A stretch of 64,000 nucleotides of DNA, from positions 47,818,489-47,882,488 of the forward strand of contig NC_054538.1 of assembly GCF_017654505.1 (NCBI RefSeq), written 5' to 3'. The stretch's first letter is position 1; the number at the start of each line of letters is the position of its first letter. The DNA is from Polyodon spathula (Eukaryota; Chordata; Actinopteri; Acipenseriformes; Polyodontidae). The translations under genes were made by a program, and so were the position numbers. The notes below the pieces were generated by a model that was given only the letters and a program-made list of their open reading frames with translations, ran no database searches and was not told the DNA's origin. Below, piece after piece: positions 46,521 through 57,262 of the stretch.

Positions 46521-46744
46521 TCGGGAAGGCTGTCCACTCAGCATAGACACCCTCGCGCACGAATGGCCCAAAGCGTTTTTGTACGCTTTTCTGCCTATAC
46601 CACTGCTCCCAGCTTTTCTCGAAAAAGTCCAGTTAGAGAAAGCATCAGTTCTCCTAGTGGCCTCAAAGTGACCCAGGAGAGTATGGTTTTCATCCCTGTG
46701 CCAGCTGTTGCACCGTCAGCCCTGGGAGATTACACTTTGGTCAG

Positions 46745-47740
46745 ATGAAAGGCTCTCTTTGGCACCCGGAACCGGGCAGGTTCCGGCTATGGGCCTGGCC
46801 TGTGAAAAGGGACCGTTGGCTAGCCCTAGGGCTATCAGATGCAGTTGTGGGTACGTTGCAGAGCGCTTGGGCAGACTCCACTAGGTCTTTGTATACCTAT
46901 AAGTGGAGGAATTTACAGGCTTGGTGTCTGGCTAGAAGCCATGACCCCATATCTTACCTTATGCCAGTCATCTTACAGTTTCTGCACCTTCCACCTTCAA
47001 GGTGTATTTAGCATCTATCTCTGCTTGCAATGCCCCGGTAGATTCAATGTCTTCGGGTGTGCATTTTTTTGGCTAGCCGTTTTCTTAAAGGCGCTCTGTG
47101 ATTACGCCCTCCCAAGAGGACACAAAGGCCCCGTTTTGAGCCTGTACACTCCATAGAGCTGAAGTACCTGTCTATGAAGACAGCCTTCCTCTTAGCTATC
47201 ACCTCTACTAAGCGGGTCAGTGAGCTGCAGGCGCTGTCTGTGCACAGCTCCTGCAGGTGTATTTGGGAGGATGGCAGCAGGGTGTCTCTGCGCACCAACC
47301 CTACTTTCCTCCCCAGGGTGATCACAGCCTTCCACATTAATCAGTCTGGAACTGGAGTCCTTCCATCCACCGCCATTTGCTTCAACTGAGGATGGGAGAC
47401 CAAATTTCCTCTGCCCCATTGCAGGGTATGGGACAAGATCTCTGCGTCAATCTGACCATCTATTCGTCTGTCACAGGACACGAACCCTAGGAAAGCCCCT
47501 CTCTAAGCAGCATCTGTCACATTGGCTTGTGGACACAGTCTCGACTGCATATAATAGTGCTGGCTTGCCCACACCTGATAGGGAAGCTGCACACTCCACT
47601 ACAGGGTTGGCTACATCTTGGGTCCTCTTCAGCAGTGCCTCGATGTCTGATATTTGTACTGCAGCTAGCTGGGCTAGGCCGCATATGTTCTTCAGGTTCT
47701 ACCATCTTAATGTAGTAGACCCGCCTTGCCTTTTGTAGGC
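46745..47740 (+). pseudogene. DIRS tyrosine recombinase, a few frameshifts
   Basis: KRDRWLALGLSDAVVGTLQS and KWRNLQAWCLA (core-binding part), then LAITSTKRVSELQALS (first catalytic Arg), FLPRVITAFHIN, SKQHLSHWLVDT, HSTTGLATSW (usual HxxR reads HSTT, Arg apparently lost) and ICTAASWARPHMFFRFYHLN (catalytic Tyr, 47695). The enzyme would integrate circular cDNA. Frameshifts near 47010 and 47390, and the missing Arg, argue that it is inactive. Confidence 0.75.
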
Positions 47741-48165
47741 ACGAGGGTCCTTGAGGGTGTAAGTTCACACAGTGCTGGTGCGTCACTCATTTGCTGCCGT
47801 TCCTTCTCCCTCACGATGGCTCTGGTATACATTATCCCAAACGTAACGTCATTGGTGGTTGACTTTGAATTGAAAGGGAACGTTAGGTTACTTACCGTAA
47901 TCCTGGTTCCCTGAAACGGAAGACAATCACCAACCGCAACATCGCATAGGTTCGATGGAAAAAGAGAAATGGCTTCCTTTGGATGAGAGTTTTATCCCCT
48001 CGGTGGGCGGGACCTAGTGCATCATCTCGGGAAGGGGCCTATTGGCGGCTCTGGTATAGAGAGCTCAGCAATACCTACCCAATGGGCAGGCATATCCCAT
48101 ACGTAATGTCATTGGTGGTCATCTTCTCTTTCAGGGAACCATGGTTACAGTAAGTAACCTAATGT

Positions 48166-49904
48166 TTTACACACCATATAAATGAATGTGCAAACTACAC
48201 TGTGATCACAAACTGACTCAGTCCTGAAAAAACTTTAGCTTGCATGCATATTCTTTCATGATGGTTTTTCATTTCCGTATGTTTAGTAATGTGTACGGTA
48301 ACCAAAGAGAGCCCACATCTCAAATAGTGGCTAAGCGAAGCCTTTCAATATATGCTATTGTAGTTATTTTAGCCATTTAACATGCACATATTGTCATGCT
48401 TGTCAGTAAATGAAAATACTGTATTCAAGATTTGAAAATGTGTGTGTACAAATGTTACTTGTTTTTTTGCAAGCAAACCCACAACCGAGCTGTTACCATG
48501 GTAACACCAATGTTAAAAGGTTAACGGATTTATACAAATCCTAAAATTAAACACTATTTAAACAATAATCATAATAAAAATAATGTTGTTTCTCAGGTCA
48601 GCATCAATCTTACTGCTGATACGAACGAGTCCTGTAAAGATTGTGAATTACATTTCTAACCTGAACACATTGTATCCCAAATCAAAACATTAGACAGTTC
48701 GATCCCTTATCTGGGTATCCATCGGTGTATCTTTTTCCCTGTAGTCACAGCAGCAGACAAACTCCTGCTATCTTGTGAACTATTACTGTGAGACTGGATA
48801 TGAGGGCAACTAAATGTTGAATTCCCAACAAAAAAAGCTGCTGTTTTATCTGCGGGTCTGAGTAACTGACATTTGTGTCACTGTCATCATGAAGCCAGAT
48901 AAATTTCTTCCACTCCACTCTATATTTTCGTTTAAATTTTTTTTCATAATTTCTTTATCATTATTGATTTAAAAACGTTTAATTTTGGCTTATTGGTGCA
49001 GTTGGTTGCTTAATTGTAAAAAAAACAAAAAACGAATTGTAACAAATTTCTATGTCGATGTAACAAGTATTACCAACTGCACTTCAGTGCGTAGTCTCAG
49101 ATGCTGACTGTACAAATACAATATGTGGCGGGAAAGAATGGACGAGGGATGGGGGTGAGGATATTTTTAAAAATGGTTTTGTAAAGTCCTTTTTTTCAGC
49201 TTTTTGGCACACTGACCCATTTTTCTGCATTCATAAAACGGAATATACATTATACAGCTAAAAAAATGTTACCGGCCCAGTTGGGCCTGTGGTGCTTCAT
49301 AACTACCAGCCAAACTGCGATCTCTACTGGCCCCGGGCTGCCGGACCATGGTTACTGTCGGACTCTGGATTGATAGAAACTTTTTTCTTTTCACTCCGGC
49401 AGCTTTGCAGTGTTATTGAGGCTAACAGTGAAGAAATAGACATGAGTGCAAAAAATAAATATATTAATACCTTCATGTTTTGGTTCATGAAATTTATTAT
49501 AGTCCTTTCTACGTATTCATAGAGATGTGGTGAGAGAAGTGGGTCGTGTAAGCTCCTCTACACGTCAAAGCGGTCTGGATGGGGCATCCTGGTCAGGGAA
49601 CAGTCGCCATATCCATCCAATCCAGTCCTTGTTAAGACTGCCTGTAATGTGACAGGTTTTGGGTTTTTTTTTGTGATGGTGGTTTAGTTACCTAGTCAGC
49701 AGTTCCCAAACTTTTGATTGTCGCTTACCCCCTTCCAGACCTGTCAAATGTTTGCATAACCATAATGTTATTTTTAATATATGATTTAATAATACACATG
49801 TAATACAGATAAACAATATAATTAATACAATATAAATGACTATAATAATACAATACATATAATTTCTGCTTTCAGTTTCCATGTATGCTTTGCCCAACTT
49901 AAAC
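48166..49904. other. efr3b intron, nothing confidently recognised
   Basis: AT-rich. A hAT-end-like phrase (CTACTGGCCCCGGGCTGCC) at 49325 may pair with 39768, but the match is too weak. No exon. Confidence 0.4.
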
Positions 49905-50070
49905 AAGTATAGTAGCCCTTTATTCATTGCGGTCCTATGTTGGACCAGGTCCGACATTATAATTTTCCCTTTCCAGTCCGATGTCGGACATTGTCCGACA
50001 TCATCAAAAATACGTAAAGCACAGGTCTCTAGTCCGTTTTTTCTCCAGAAAAAGCAGAGAAAACCTTTCA
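49905..50070. repeat. Repeat with imperfect TCCGACAT palindromes, possibly a piggyBac-type end
   Basis: CCCTTTATTCATTGCGGTCC followed by GGACCAGGTCCGACAT and ATGTCGGACATTGTCCGACAT. The CCCTTT start and these palindromes resemble fish piggyBac-like repeat ends as I remember them. No TTAA duplication or partner end was found. Confidence 0.35.
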
Positions 50071-50900
50071 GTGTCTGAGTGAGACCGATAGTAGCCGAAT
50101 GAAGCAGAAATATGAAAAAAAGGGCATATCTAATAGTCCCATGTGCCACAGAGATAACACAGACATTTGCAGATAAACAAAGGAGGTAGCTGCTTCTACA
50201 TCAAGCACTCAAAGAATATCACAGACATTTGCAGAGCTTTTTGAGGTGTTGTAGTAATAAAATAATGACTTGAATCACATTATTGAGGAGTTTGGTGATA
50301 AAACGAATGATCAGGAGAGGATTTATCAGTATGCATGTCTATAAAGAGGTTAGTGAAAAATACAGCACAAGGGGTGGGGCTTGGCTGGAGAACAACTTTC
50401 AAGAAGTGACCTGACAGGAGAGCCTGTTCAGATAAGTAATTGTTTTTCTGCTATAGATTTTTGCATTTATTGTATTTTTACACAAAATATATGTGACATT
50501 AAAAATAATTACTGTATTAGTTTCACTAATTATGCATATTGTGCACTACAGCCCACTGCGTAGTCTTTTGCCCACGTGAAGCTGAGTCGCCCCTTTCCAG
50601 GGATCAAGCAGCAAAAGTCGGCTGACAGTAGCTCTAGCTGGAGTTAGTTTATTCTCCTTTTGGCTACGGCCAAAGTTACGAGATGGTTTGTATAATAAAG
50701 TCAGCAGCACTGAGCAGGACCAAGAGGCTGCTTTGGTTGTGGTTGCTTGCAATCTCTCCCACAGTATCTTGATGCCGTTTTGGTGACAGCTTTTGCATCA
50801 CCCTTACGAGGGCTGTTAGTTCATTCTAGCAAGCAGTCTTCCCTCAGTCTGGTGTGAGTTATTGAATGAGTGGCTTTGGCAGTAGCTTGCACAGGTGGGA
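50071..50900. other. efr3b intron, no gene recognised
   Basis: CACAGACATTTGCAGA is repeated at 50158 and 50220. Otherwise nothing is supported. Confidence 0.4.
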
Positions 50901-51694
50901 CTGGATTTATCCCTGTAAGACATGCAAGGCCAGTCTGTTGAGCACAAGCACTGCAGATGCTCTTCCTGCCGGGGGCCAGAGCACGCAGAGGCGGCACTGG
51001 TGAACCGCAGTTTCTGCAAGTTTTGTGCACATTTCTCCAAGTGCACGCTGGAGAAACGTCTCCCACAGCTCTACAGATCCCTCACTTCTGCACAGCGCTC
51101 TTCCCCATCACCCTCTATTGGTGATAGGGATGGGACGATATGAAATTTTCACGGTATGATAACCGTTAAAAAATACCGTGGTAACCTTAATATCACGGTA
51201 TACAGTACATCATGTTAAGTTGTTATCAAATAAAGGCTCAAAAAAGGCTCAAAAGAAGAAAGACTAATGTAAACCACTTAAATTACTGTAATTCACAAAA
51301 ATAAAACCAGCAAAACACACTTCCTTTCATAGGATGATTTAAACATTTGGTATTTAGTGTTTTACTATGCCACATAACTTGTACGTTTCTTTTTTATAAA
51401 GACAATCAGAGTAATTAAAAAAAAAAAAACACCTAAAGTTGTACACTCTAAATGTTATACTACAACAGCATTAAGATCTAATATTTGCTCAAAATGATGT
51501 GGTGCTGTAGTTTGTATTTTAAAGTATAAAATTAAATAAATAAACAAATAAATAAATAAATACTTTGTTTAGCTGATGGCAAATAGAATTGGGAAATGAT
51601 CGGTCTTTTGCTTAAAACACAAACATGTACCCGTACCATATACCGTATCTCGTCTTTACTCAGTAAATAAAAAAGTTGCAACCCGGATATAAAA

Positions 51695-51755
<61 letters not shown>

Positions 51756-51822
51756 CGTGTTATTGGATTTAAATTTACGGCATTGCACAAGTAAGCTTCC
51801 AATGATTATTACACATGCAGAG

Positions 51823-51853
<31 letters not shown>

Positions 51854-53278
51854 GATTTCTTCACTTACCTAAGAAAATTGGAATACTGTTACAAAATTAA
51901 ACAAAACTATGTTTATAATAAGTAGGCTATCCTTGCAGTCGCGGGTCTGTACTAGTTTTGTTTGAGACATCGGTCGTGTTCTTATAGCGCAGATTTCCAC
52001 AGTTCTGCACAGTGCTGCACAGAATCTCGGAGATGCGCTGTAGACATCACTCAACACCCACAGAAATCTGTGCAGATTCTGCATAGCCCAGCGCAGCTTT
52101 GAAATGTTACTGCGGGAGGCTGGCTGCGGCTGTGAACCAAAGGGACGATGCAAAGGTCACGAGTGACCTGTTAATCGTAATGCAAATAACCACTAAAACT
52201 ACTGCTGCTGCCTTGAGGCGAACGTCATTTTATTATTATACAATGAAGATGAACAGCCTTGTCAACGCTATATTAAATAAATAAATCAATTTATTAAAAA
52301 ATAAAAAAACAATGTACTAAATCTGTGATAATTTTACAATAAAGTTAATGTTTATCTATTACATTAAACTGACTTTTGATAATCCAGACAAATGTAAATA
52401 TAGCACGTTGAAAATGTGTTCTGCGCTGCGTGTGATGTCAAAAAGACAGCAGCCAAGAGCAGCCGGCACAGCAAGCTCTGGGTAACAGAACGCAGCAATT
52501 GAAACGTGTATTCTGTGTCGTTGACCGTTTTCTTCAAACTCATTATCAAAATACAGTATCAGTTCACAAAAAGATCTTCCTCAGACACTTTGCTAAGGCT
52601 GCAAGTACCATCGCTTGATTTAGAAGAAGCGTGTTTGCAGTTGAAAAAATGCATTAACCGGTCTATAACCGAATTACGATAATTGCGGTTTAGAATAAAA
52701 GAAACGGTATTAATACCGTAATGTACCTAAACCCCGGTAAACCAAAAAAACGGTATACCGACCCATCCCTAGTTGGTGAGGTGGCTGCATCCTACCCCCC
52801 TGGCTTTGTGCCATGGGAGAGCGGATGACGCCTCTGGGAAAGTAGCCCATGCAGGAAGCCATCCTCACGGTCTTCCTCATCCCCCTTTGCCTCGCCTTCT
52901 CCTCCGAGAAAGAGGAAGAAGAGTCGCTGTTCCAAGCAATCAGTGGACTTGGAGCAGATGGAGAAGCTCTGGGCAGCATTTTGCCAACAAGGAACGATGC
53001 TTACAGAGTTACAGCATGAATGTCCAGCGGCACCCGCCCTGCCTGTCCCCTTGGGGTCCCAGGGGGATATGAGCGCAGATTGGCAGCAGGGTGATATGCT
53101 GTCCATCGCCGACTCTGTGCTCGAACAGGAGCAGGTGTTCCCATCTGAGGACATGGAGTCCCCTGCGGTTAAGCTCCCCCTGTTGGTAGAACTTCTACCA
53201 CTGATCAAAAGGGCCACTGCAGTCTTGCAAGTGTCCTGGCCTACAGAAGGTGAGACAAGGCAGTCTATCTTTTGATAA
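50900..53278 (+). pseudogene. DIRS-type gag fragment split by a hAT element
   Basis: Left part (50922-51124): HKHCRCSSCRGPEHAEAALV and SFCKFCAHFSKCTLEKRL, the same HxxCxxC..H..CxxC layout as the gag at 44258. Removing 51125-52771 plus one 8-bp duplication joins PSIG to EVAASYPPGFVPW in the same frame. A TGA follows near 52826. Further coding-like sequence (52943-53278, VDLEQMEKLWAAF, LLPLIKRATAVLQVSWP) lies in another frame. No reverse transcriptase is found downstream. Confidence 0.6.
51125..52771. mobile_element. hAT-type non-autonomous element (1.65 kb), 8-bp target duplication
   Basis: Ends TAGGGATGGGACGATATG and, inverted, TAGGGATGGGTCGGTATACCG; both are followed by clusters of ACCGT/ACGGTAT motifs. 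Flanks ATTGGTGA and GTTGGTGA agree at 7 of 8. The interior has a TA microsatellite (about 51695-51746) and a poly-A run (about 51826-51853). No transposase is seen. Confidence 0.82.
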
Positions 53279-54050
53279 TGAGCCTACCACCTCTCCCTTC
53301 TTCCACGCATCAAAGCTGAGAGAGAATTCCAGAGAGTCAAAGCCATGAAGCTGGACAAACCTGTATAGCGTGCACAGCCTGTATCGGTGTGCACGAGGTG
53401 GAGGAGCTGGGCTGGCAGGGATAATGCACAGCTGTCCCGCCCTATTACACCAGGGCATTCCTGCGGTCTACGACGTTGCGACAGTGGTGGACGCCTTAGC
53501 TGTCCTCACCTGCGGGAACGAAATGTCCGCTGTGGGGGTCACACCTTTGGTCAGGTTTGACCACCAGGGATGTGGAAACCAGCAGCAGTCTCTGGTGTGT
53601 TGACCCAGCAGCGGAGGACCAGCCACAAAGGCTGTACAAGTAATGCAATAATATGGTGGTTCATGTTCAACACGGTGAAGAAAGTGACCAGGTTGTGCCA
53701 CTTGTTGCCGAATGGTTGGAACGTCCACGAGGGCTGGAACCTTGTAGGAACAAAAACTCCAGAATGTCCTTGTTTTTAATCCAAAGGAACACTCAACGTT
53801 TCTTGTTGAGCTGCCAGGACAATCGCTGAGCAAACCTGGACCCATTTGGTCAACGGAGGACGACGTGGCGTAACACAGTTGCCTCCTGCTGCAAAGCAGT
53901 ACATGGGTAAGGCAAATCAATCAAGTCTTTATGGTTGGTAGTGTTCTCAAGTGTTCCAACCCATCATGCGGCTTTACAAAACCCCAAGTTATGATGAATA
54001 TATTATTCTATATTAAATAAAATGATATACTATATGACATTGTATTGAAA
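53279..54050. other. Unidentified coding-like stretch, low confidence
   Basis: A 150-codon minus ORF (53920-53468) contains STRNVECSFGLKTR, which faintly recalls the C-terminus of Harbinger transposases, but the rest does not support it. No ends found. Confidence 0.25.
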
Positions 54051-54453
54051 TTTTTGTTCCTGGGTAGTAAGTGTTATTTCCTAATTGCTTATGCCTCAAA
54101 AGTATAGAAAATGGCTGTTATTATCATAAAAAAACTCTATAATTTACGATATATACTGTAAATACAGTATAATCGTAAATCTCGAAAAACTACTCACTTC
54201 TAAATCTTTTGTAGTCATTTTTGTATTACTTTAGTATAAATACATGTTAATTTGGATTCATATGTTGTTTTTTTCTGACTTTATGTGAACGAAAAGACAC
54301 ACATTTGCCCGTTTTCCCATTGGAAATAGTGATATTTTGAAATATCACTGTCCTGGTCACAAAAGCAAAGTTTGTGGGGGAATAATAGCCATTTTCTATA
54401 CTTTTGAGGCATAAGCAATTAGGAAATAACACTTACTACCCAGGAACAAAAAA
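54051..54453 (+). mobile_element. MITE of the 20670-21672 transposon family
   Basis: The left end TTTTTGTTCCTGGGTAGTAAG and the next 70 bases are the inverted copy of 54383-54453. Bases 54170-54453 match 21392-21672 nearly throughout. The junction between left arm and body is a small palindrome around TACAGTATAATCGTAAAT (about 54145-54182). It is a classic internally deleted derivative: one terminal repeat, then the last 280 bases. Confidence 0.8.
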
Positions 54454-54923
54454 AAAAAAAAAATTGTTAAGACGCAACATAACTTATAGAGAAATGCATA
54501 ATACATGATATACAGTAAAAAAAAAAAAAAATTGTTAATTTTGTAATTTTGTCCCTTCACTAATTATGGTATATGTATTGTGTCAAAAAAAAAAATTGTT
54601 ACAAGGTGTAATAAATAGAGAATGCACAATACATGAATACAGTAAAAAAAAAAAAAAAGCATAATACAATAAATACAGTGTGAAAATGCATTGTAGGTAG
54701 CATAATACAGGAGATAGTAGCAACAAAAGCTAATAGCAGATATCAGGCTTACAGGTAAAGCAGTGCAGGTGGGCAAGAGTTGGGGCGAGTGATGTGATCA
54801 TCATTTTTTACATCTGGTAAGGATCCTGGCAGTGCCATTCTGAACTAGCTGCAGTCGGTTTATGGTGCAGTTTTGCTTGGAGACCACAAGCATAGAGAGT
54901 CGGAGGACCTCAGCTTGCGGGCA
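54454..54923. repeat. Degenerate poly-A/ATTGTTA repeats
   Basis: Five A-runs of 9 to 16 bases, several followed by ATTGTTA, alternate with AATACATGA-like phrases (54444-54660). No gene. 54660-54923 is unassigned. Confidence 0.6.
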
Positions 54924-55735
54924 GAACATAAGAAAGGTTGAGGAAGTACTCTGGACCTGTGAGAGGAGGCCATTGTAGGTGATCTTGCTCGTTTGGTTGT
55001 TTAGTAGCTTATTGATCCCAGAATCTCATCAAGCAGCTTCTTGAAGGATCCCAGGGTGTCAGAACTTTTACAAACAGAGGAGGCATTACTGGGGAGTAGC
55101 TTATTGATCCCAGAATCCATCAAGAGCTTCTTGAAGGATCCCCTTCAACACATTACTGGGGAGTTGATTCTCACAATGTGTAAAAAAAGTGCCTCCTATT
55201 TTCTGTTCTGAATGCCCCTTTGTCTAATCTCCATTTGTGACCCCTGGTCCTTGTTTCTTTTTTCAGGCTGAAAAAGTCCCTTGGGTCGACACTGTCAATA
55301 CCTTTTAGAATTTTGAATGCTTGAATTAGGTTGCAACGTAGTCTTCTTTGTTCAAGACTGAACAGATTCAATTCTTTTAGCCTGTCTGCATATGACATGC
55401 CTTTTAAGCCCGGAATAATTCTGGTCGCTCTTCTTTGCACTCTTTCTAGAGCAGCAATATCTTTTTTATAGCGAGGTGACCAGAACTGAACACAATATTC
55501 AAGATGAGGTCTTACTAGTGCATTGTACAGTTTTAACATTACTTCCCTTGATTTAAATTCGACACTTTTCACAATGTATCCGAGCATCTTGTTAGCTTTT
55601 TTTATAGCTTCCCCACATTGTCTAGATGAAGACATTTCTGAGTCAACAAAAACTCCTAGGTCTTTTTCATAGATTCCTTCTCCTGCTTGCAGTGTACTCT
55701 TTCTGCATACTTTCTTTTTGGTCCTTTTTTCCATT
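54924..55735 (-). mobile_element. CR1 3' fragment, scrambled 3' UTR and internal deletion
   Basis: The 3' UTR is rearranged, with duplicated AGCTTATTGATCCCAGAATC phrases at 55008 and 55098. ORF2 C-terminus 55170-55680 (EGIYEKDLGVFVDSE to RRHFF) is joined directly to KDQK/RKSTLQ sequence from far upstream in ORF2, showing an internal deletion. Confidence 0.85.
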
Positions 55736-55757
55736 TTAAAAATTACGTTCGTTAAGT

Positions 55758-55888
55758 GTAGTACTAGAGGTGCAAAACAATTACATCCCTAAAGTAGACA
55801 AATCTAAATGTAAAACTAAATTGCCAAATGGTTTAACAGATCAATTAAAAAAAATATTCAGCGAAAAAAGGCACTTTATAGAGCACTT
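55758..55888 (+). mobile_element. Inverted 5' piece of a CR1 ORF2
   Basis: NNYIPKVDKSKCKTKLP and SEKRHFIEHL on the plus strand correspond to the ORF2 region just upstream of that in the adjacent minus fragment. The opposite orientation suggests a 5' inversion during insertion (twin priming). Confidence 0.75.
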
Positions 55889-56330
55889 AGTTGCAGTAGT
55901 CGACTCGAGAGGAGACAAATGCATGACCAAGTATCTTCGCATCTGGGAAGGAAAGGTAGGGACGGACTTTGGAGATGTTTCGAAGATGGTAGAAGGAAGA
56001 TTTGACCACAGATGTGGGCATCAAAGGAGAGGTTGCTGTCAAGAAGTACACCAAGGCTTTGTACTGTGGAGAAGGCAGCAGCAAACAGTTTCAGAGGTTC
56101 GGGGTAACTATATTTAGATTCTTAAATTGAGTTTTAGATCCTATAGAAGGAGTTCAGATTTGTTAGTGTTCAGCTGAAGAAAATTGCGAGACATCCAGGC
56201 CTCGATGTCTTGAATGCAAGCCAAGAGCCAGACCATGGCAGAGGGGCTACCAGGGTCGAGTTTTAAGTAGAGCTGGGTGTCGTCAGCATAGGAGTGACAC
56301 ATGAGTTTGTTCGGTAAGCAGCTGAGCTTC
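55889..56330 (-). pseudogene. L2-like LINE reverse transcriptase fragment
   Basis: On the minus strand, CHSYADDTQLYLKLDPGS (about 56300), IEAWMSRNFLQLNTNKSE, then in another frame SFYHLRNISKVRPYLSF and HAFVSSRVDYCN ending near 55889. Same blocks as the 17440 fragment. Confidence 0.75.
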
Positions 56331-56335
56331 CCGAC

Positions 56336-56453
56336 TAGTTAGGGAAACAAGCTTTGTGTTAGTTAGTGCTCTGAGAAGGAGGTTTTTGTTTGGGTATTTT
56401 TTTTGTATTTTTATTTGTTCTGTGTGCTGACAGTAAAATTCCAGGTACCACCC
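56336..56453 (+). repeat. Inverted-repeat arm flanking the DIRS element (partner 62021-62115)
   Basis: CTAGTTAGGGAAACAAGCTT through GTGCTGACAGTAAAATTCCAGG matches the complement of 62021-62115. It lies outside the DIRS termini. Confidence 0.8.
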
Positions 56454-57262
56454 TGTTTAAAATGTTAGGTTATTAGTGTAACCCTGGTTCCCTGAAAGAG
56501 AATGACAACCATTACTGAATGGGAAAGAGCCCTCTCTGACCATCAATCACTGAGCATATATAAAAAAGCTGCCTTATCAGGGCCCTGCTGTGAGGGGGAA
56601 GTCCTTCCCACCTCCTGTTGAAGAGGGACATCCTCACAGTAACATATCGCCATTTTCTTTCGAAATCAGAGGTCAGCTGGGGACCCGACCTGGAAAGGTA
56701 ATGGTTGTCATTATCTTTCAGGGAACCAGGGTTATGGCAATAACCTAACATTCCCTTTCAATGGAATGACAACCATTACCAAATGGGAAGCTGTACCAAA
56801 GCTGTCCAGATTACCGAAAGTACAGCCTCACGGCGATATCCATAGAGTCCACATGACGCCTAAGGGCATGCCGCCTGCAACATCCTAGAGCCCAGAGAGG
56901 GTCTCGCTTGGTTTGCCACATCAAGGTAGTATCCAGGTAACAACGCTGAGCCTGAACTAGGCATAGCGTGTGCTGTCTACGGTCCTCCTCTGACTCGTGA
57001 GGAAGAGGTCTGAAAGTTTCCAAAACCACCGGCTGGTTGATAAGGAATGAAGATACCGCTCAGGAGGTCCTTGCACAGTGGGAGCTGTCGCGGCTGACCC
57101 GATAACGTGTCGGAGAGGAGAGCAAACCAGGGGCATCTCGGCCACCTGGGTGCAACCAGCAAAACCTGTGTTCTCTCCACCCTGATCCTCTCTAGTGGTG
57201 TATTAATGGTAGCGGAGGGAACTCATACAAGAGCCCCTGTGGCCAGGGGTGAGCTAGCGCAT

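Larger units (their letters stand above)
40378..48165 (+). mobile_element. DIRS-type element with inverted termini, hosting a CR1 LINE
   Basis: The left end (40378-40545) is the inverted counterpart of 47960-48130, sharing TATACCAGAGC(T/C)GCCA(G/A)TAGGCCCC and CATCCAAAGGAAGCCATTTCTC. At the right end GTTAGGTTACTTACCGTAATCCTGG (47884) and CAGGGAACCATGGTTACAGTAAG (48134) are also inverted, the split-repeat end structure of DIRS elements. Interior: leader, CR1 insertion (40753-43920), gag, broken reverse transcriptase/RNase H, and tyrosine recombinase. Confidence 0.82.

Noticed and set aside
39768..49400. A single hAT element spanning the DIRS and CR1 insertions, with ends at 39768 and about 49340
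   Set aside because: The end-like phrases (ACTGGCCCC) are similar, but I could not align inverted ends or find an 8-bp duplication.
53468..53920. Harbinger transposase C-terminus on the minus strand
   Set aside because: Only a short STRNVECSFGLKTR-like phrase fits; flanking residues and catalytic blocks do not.
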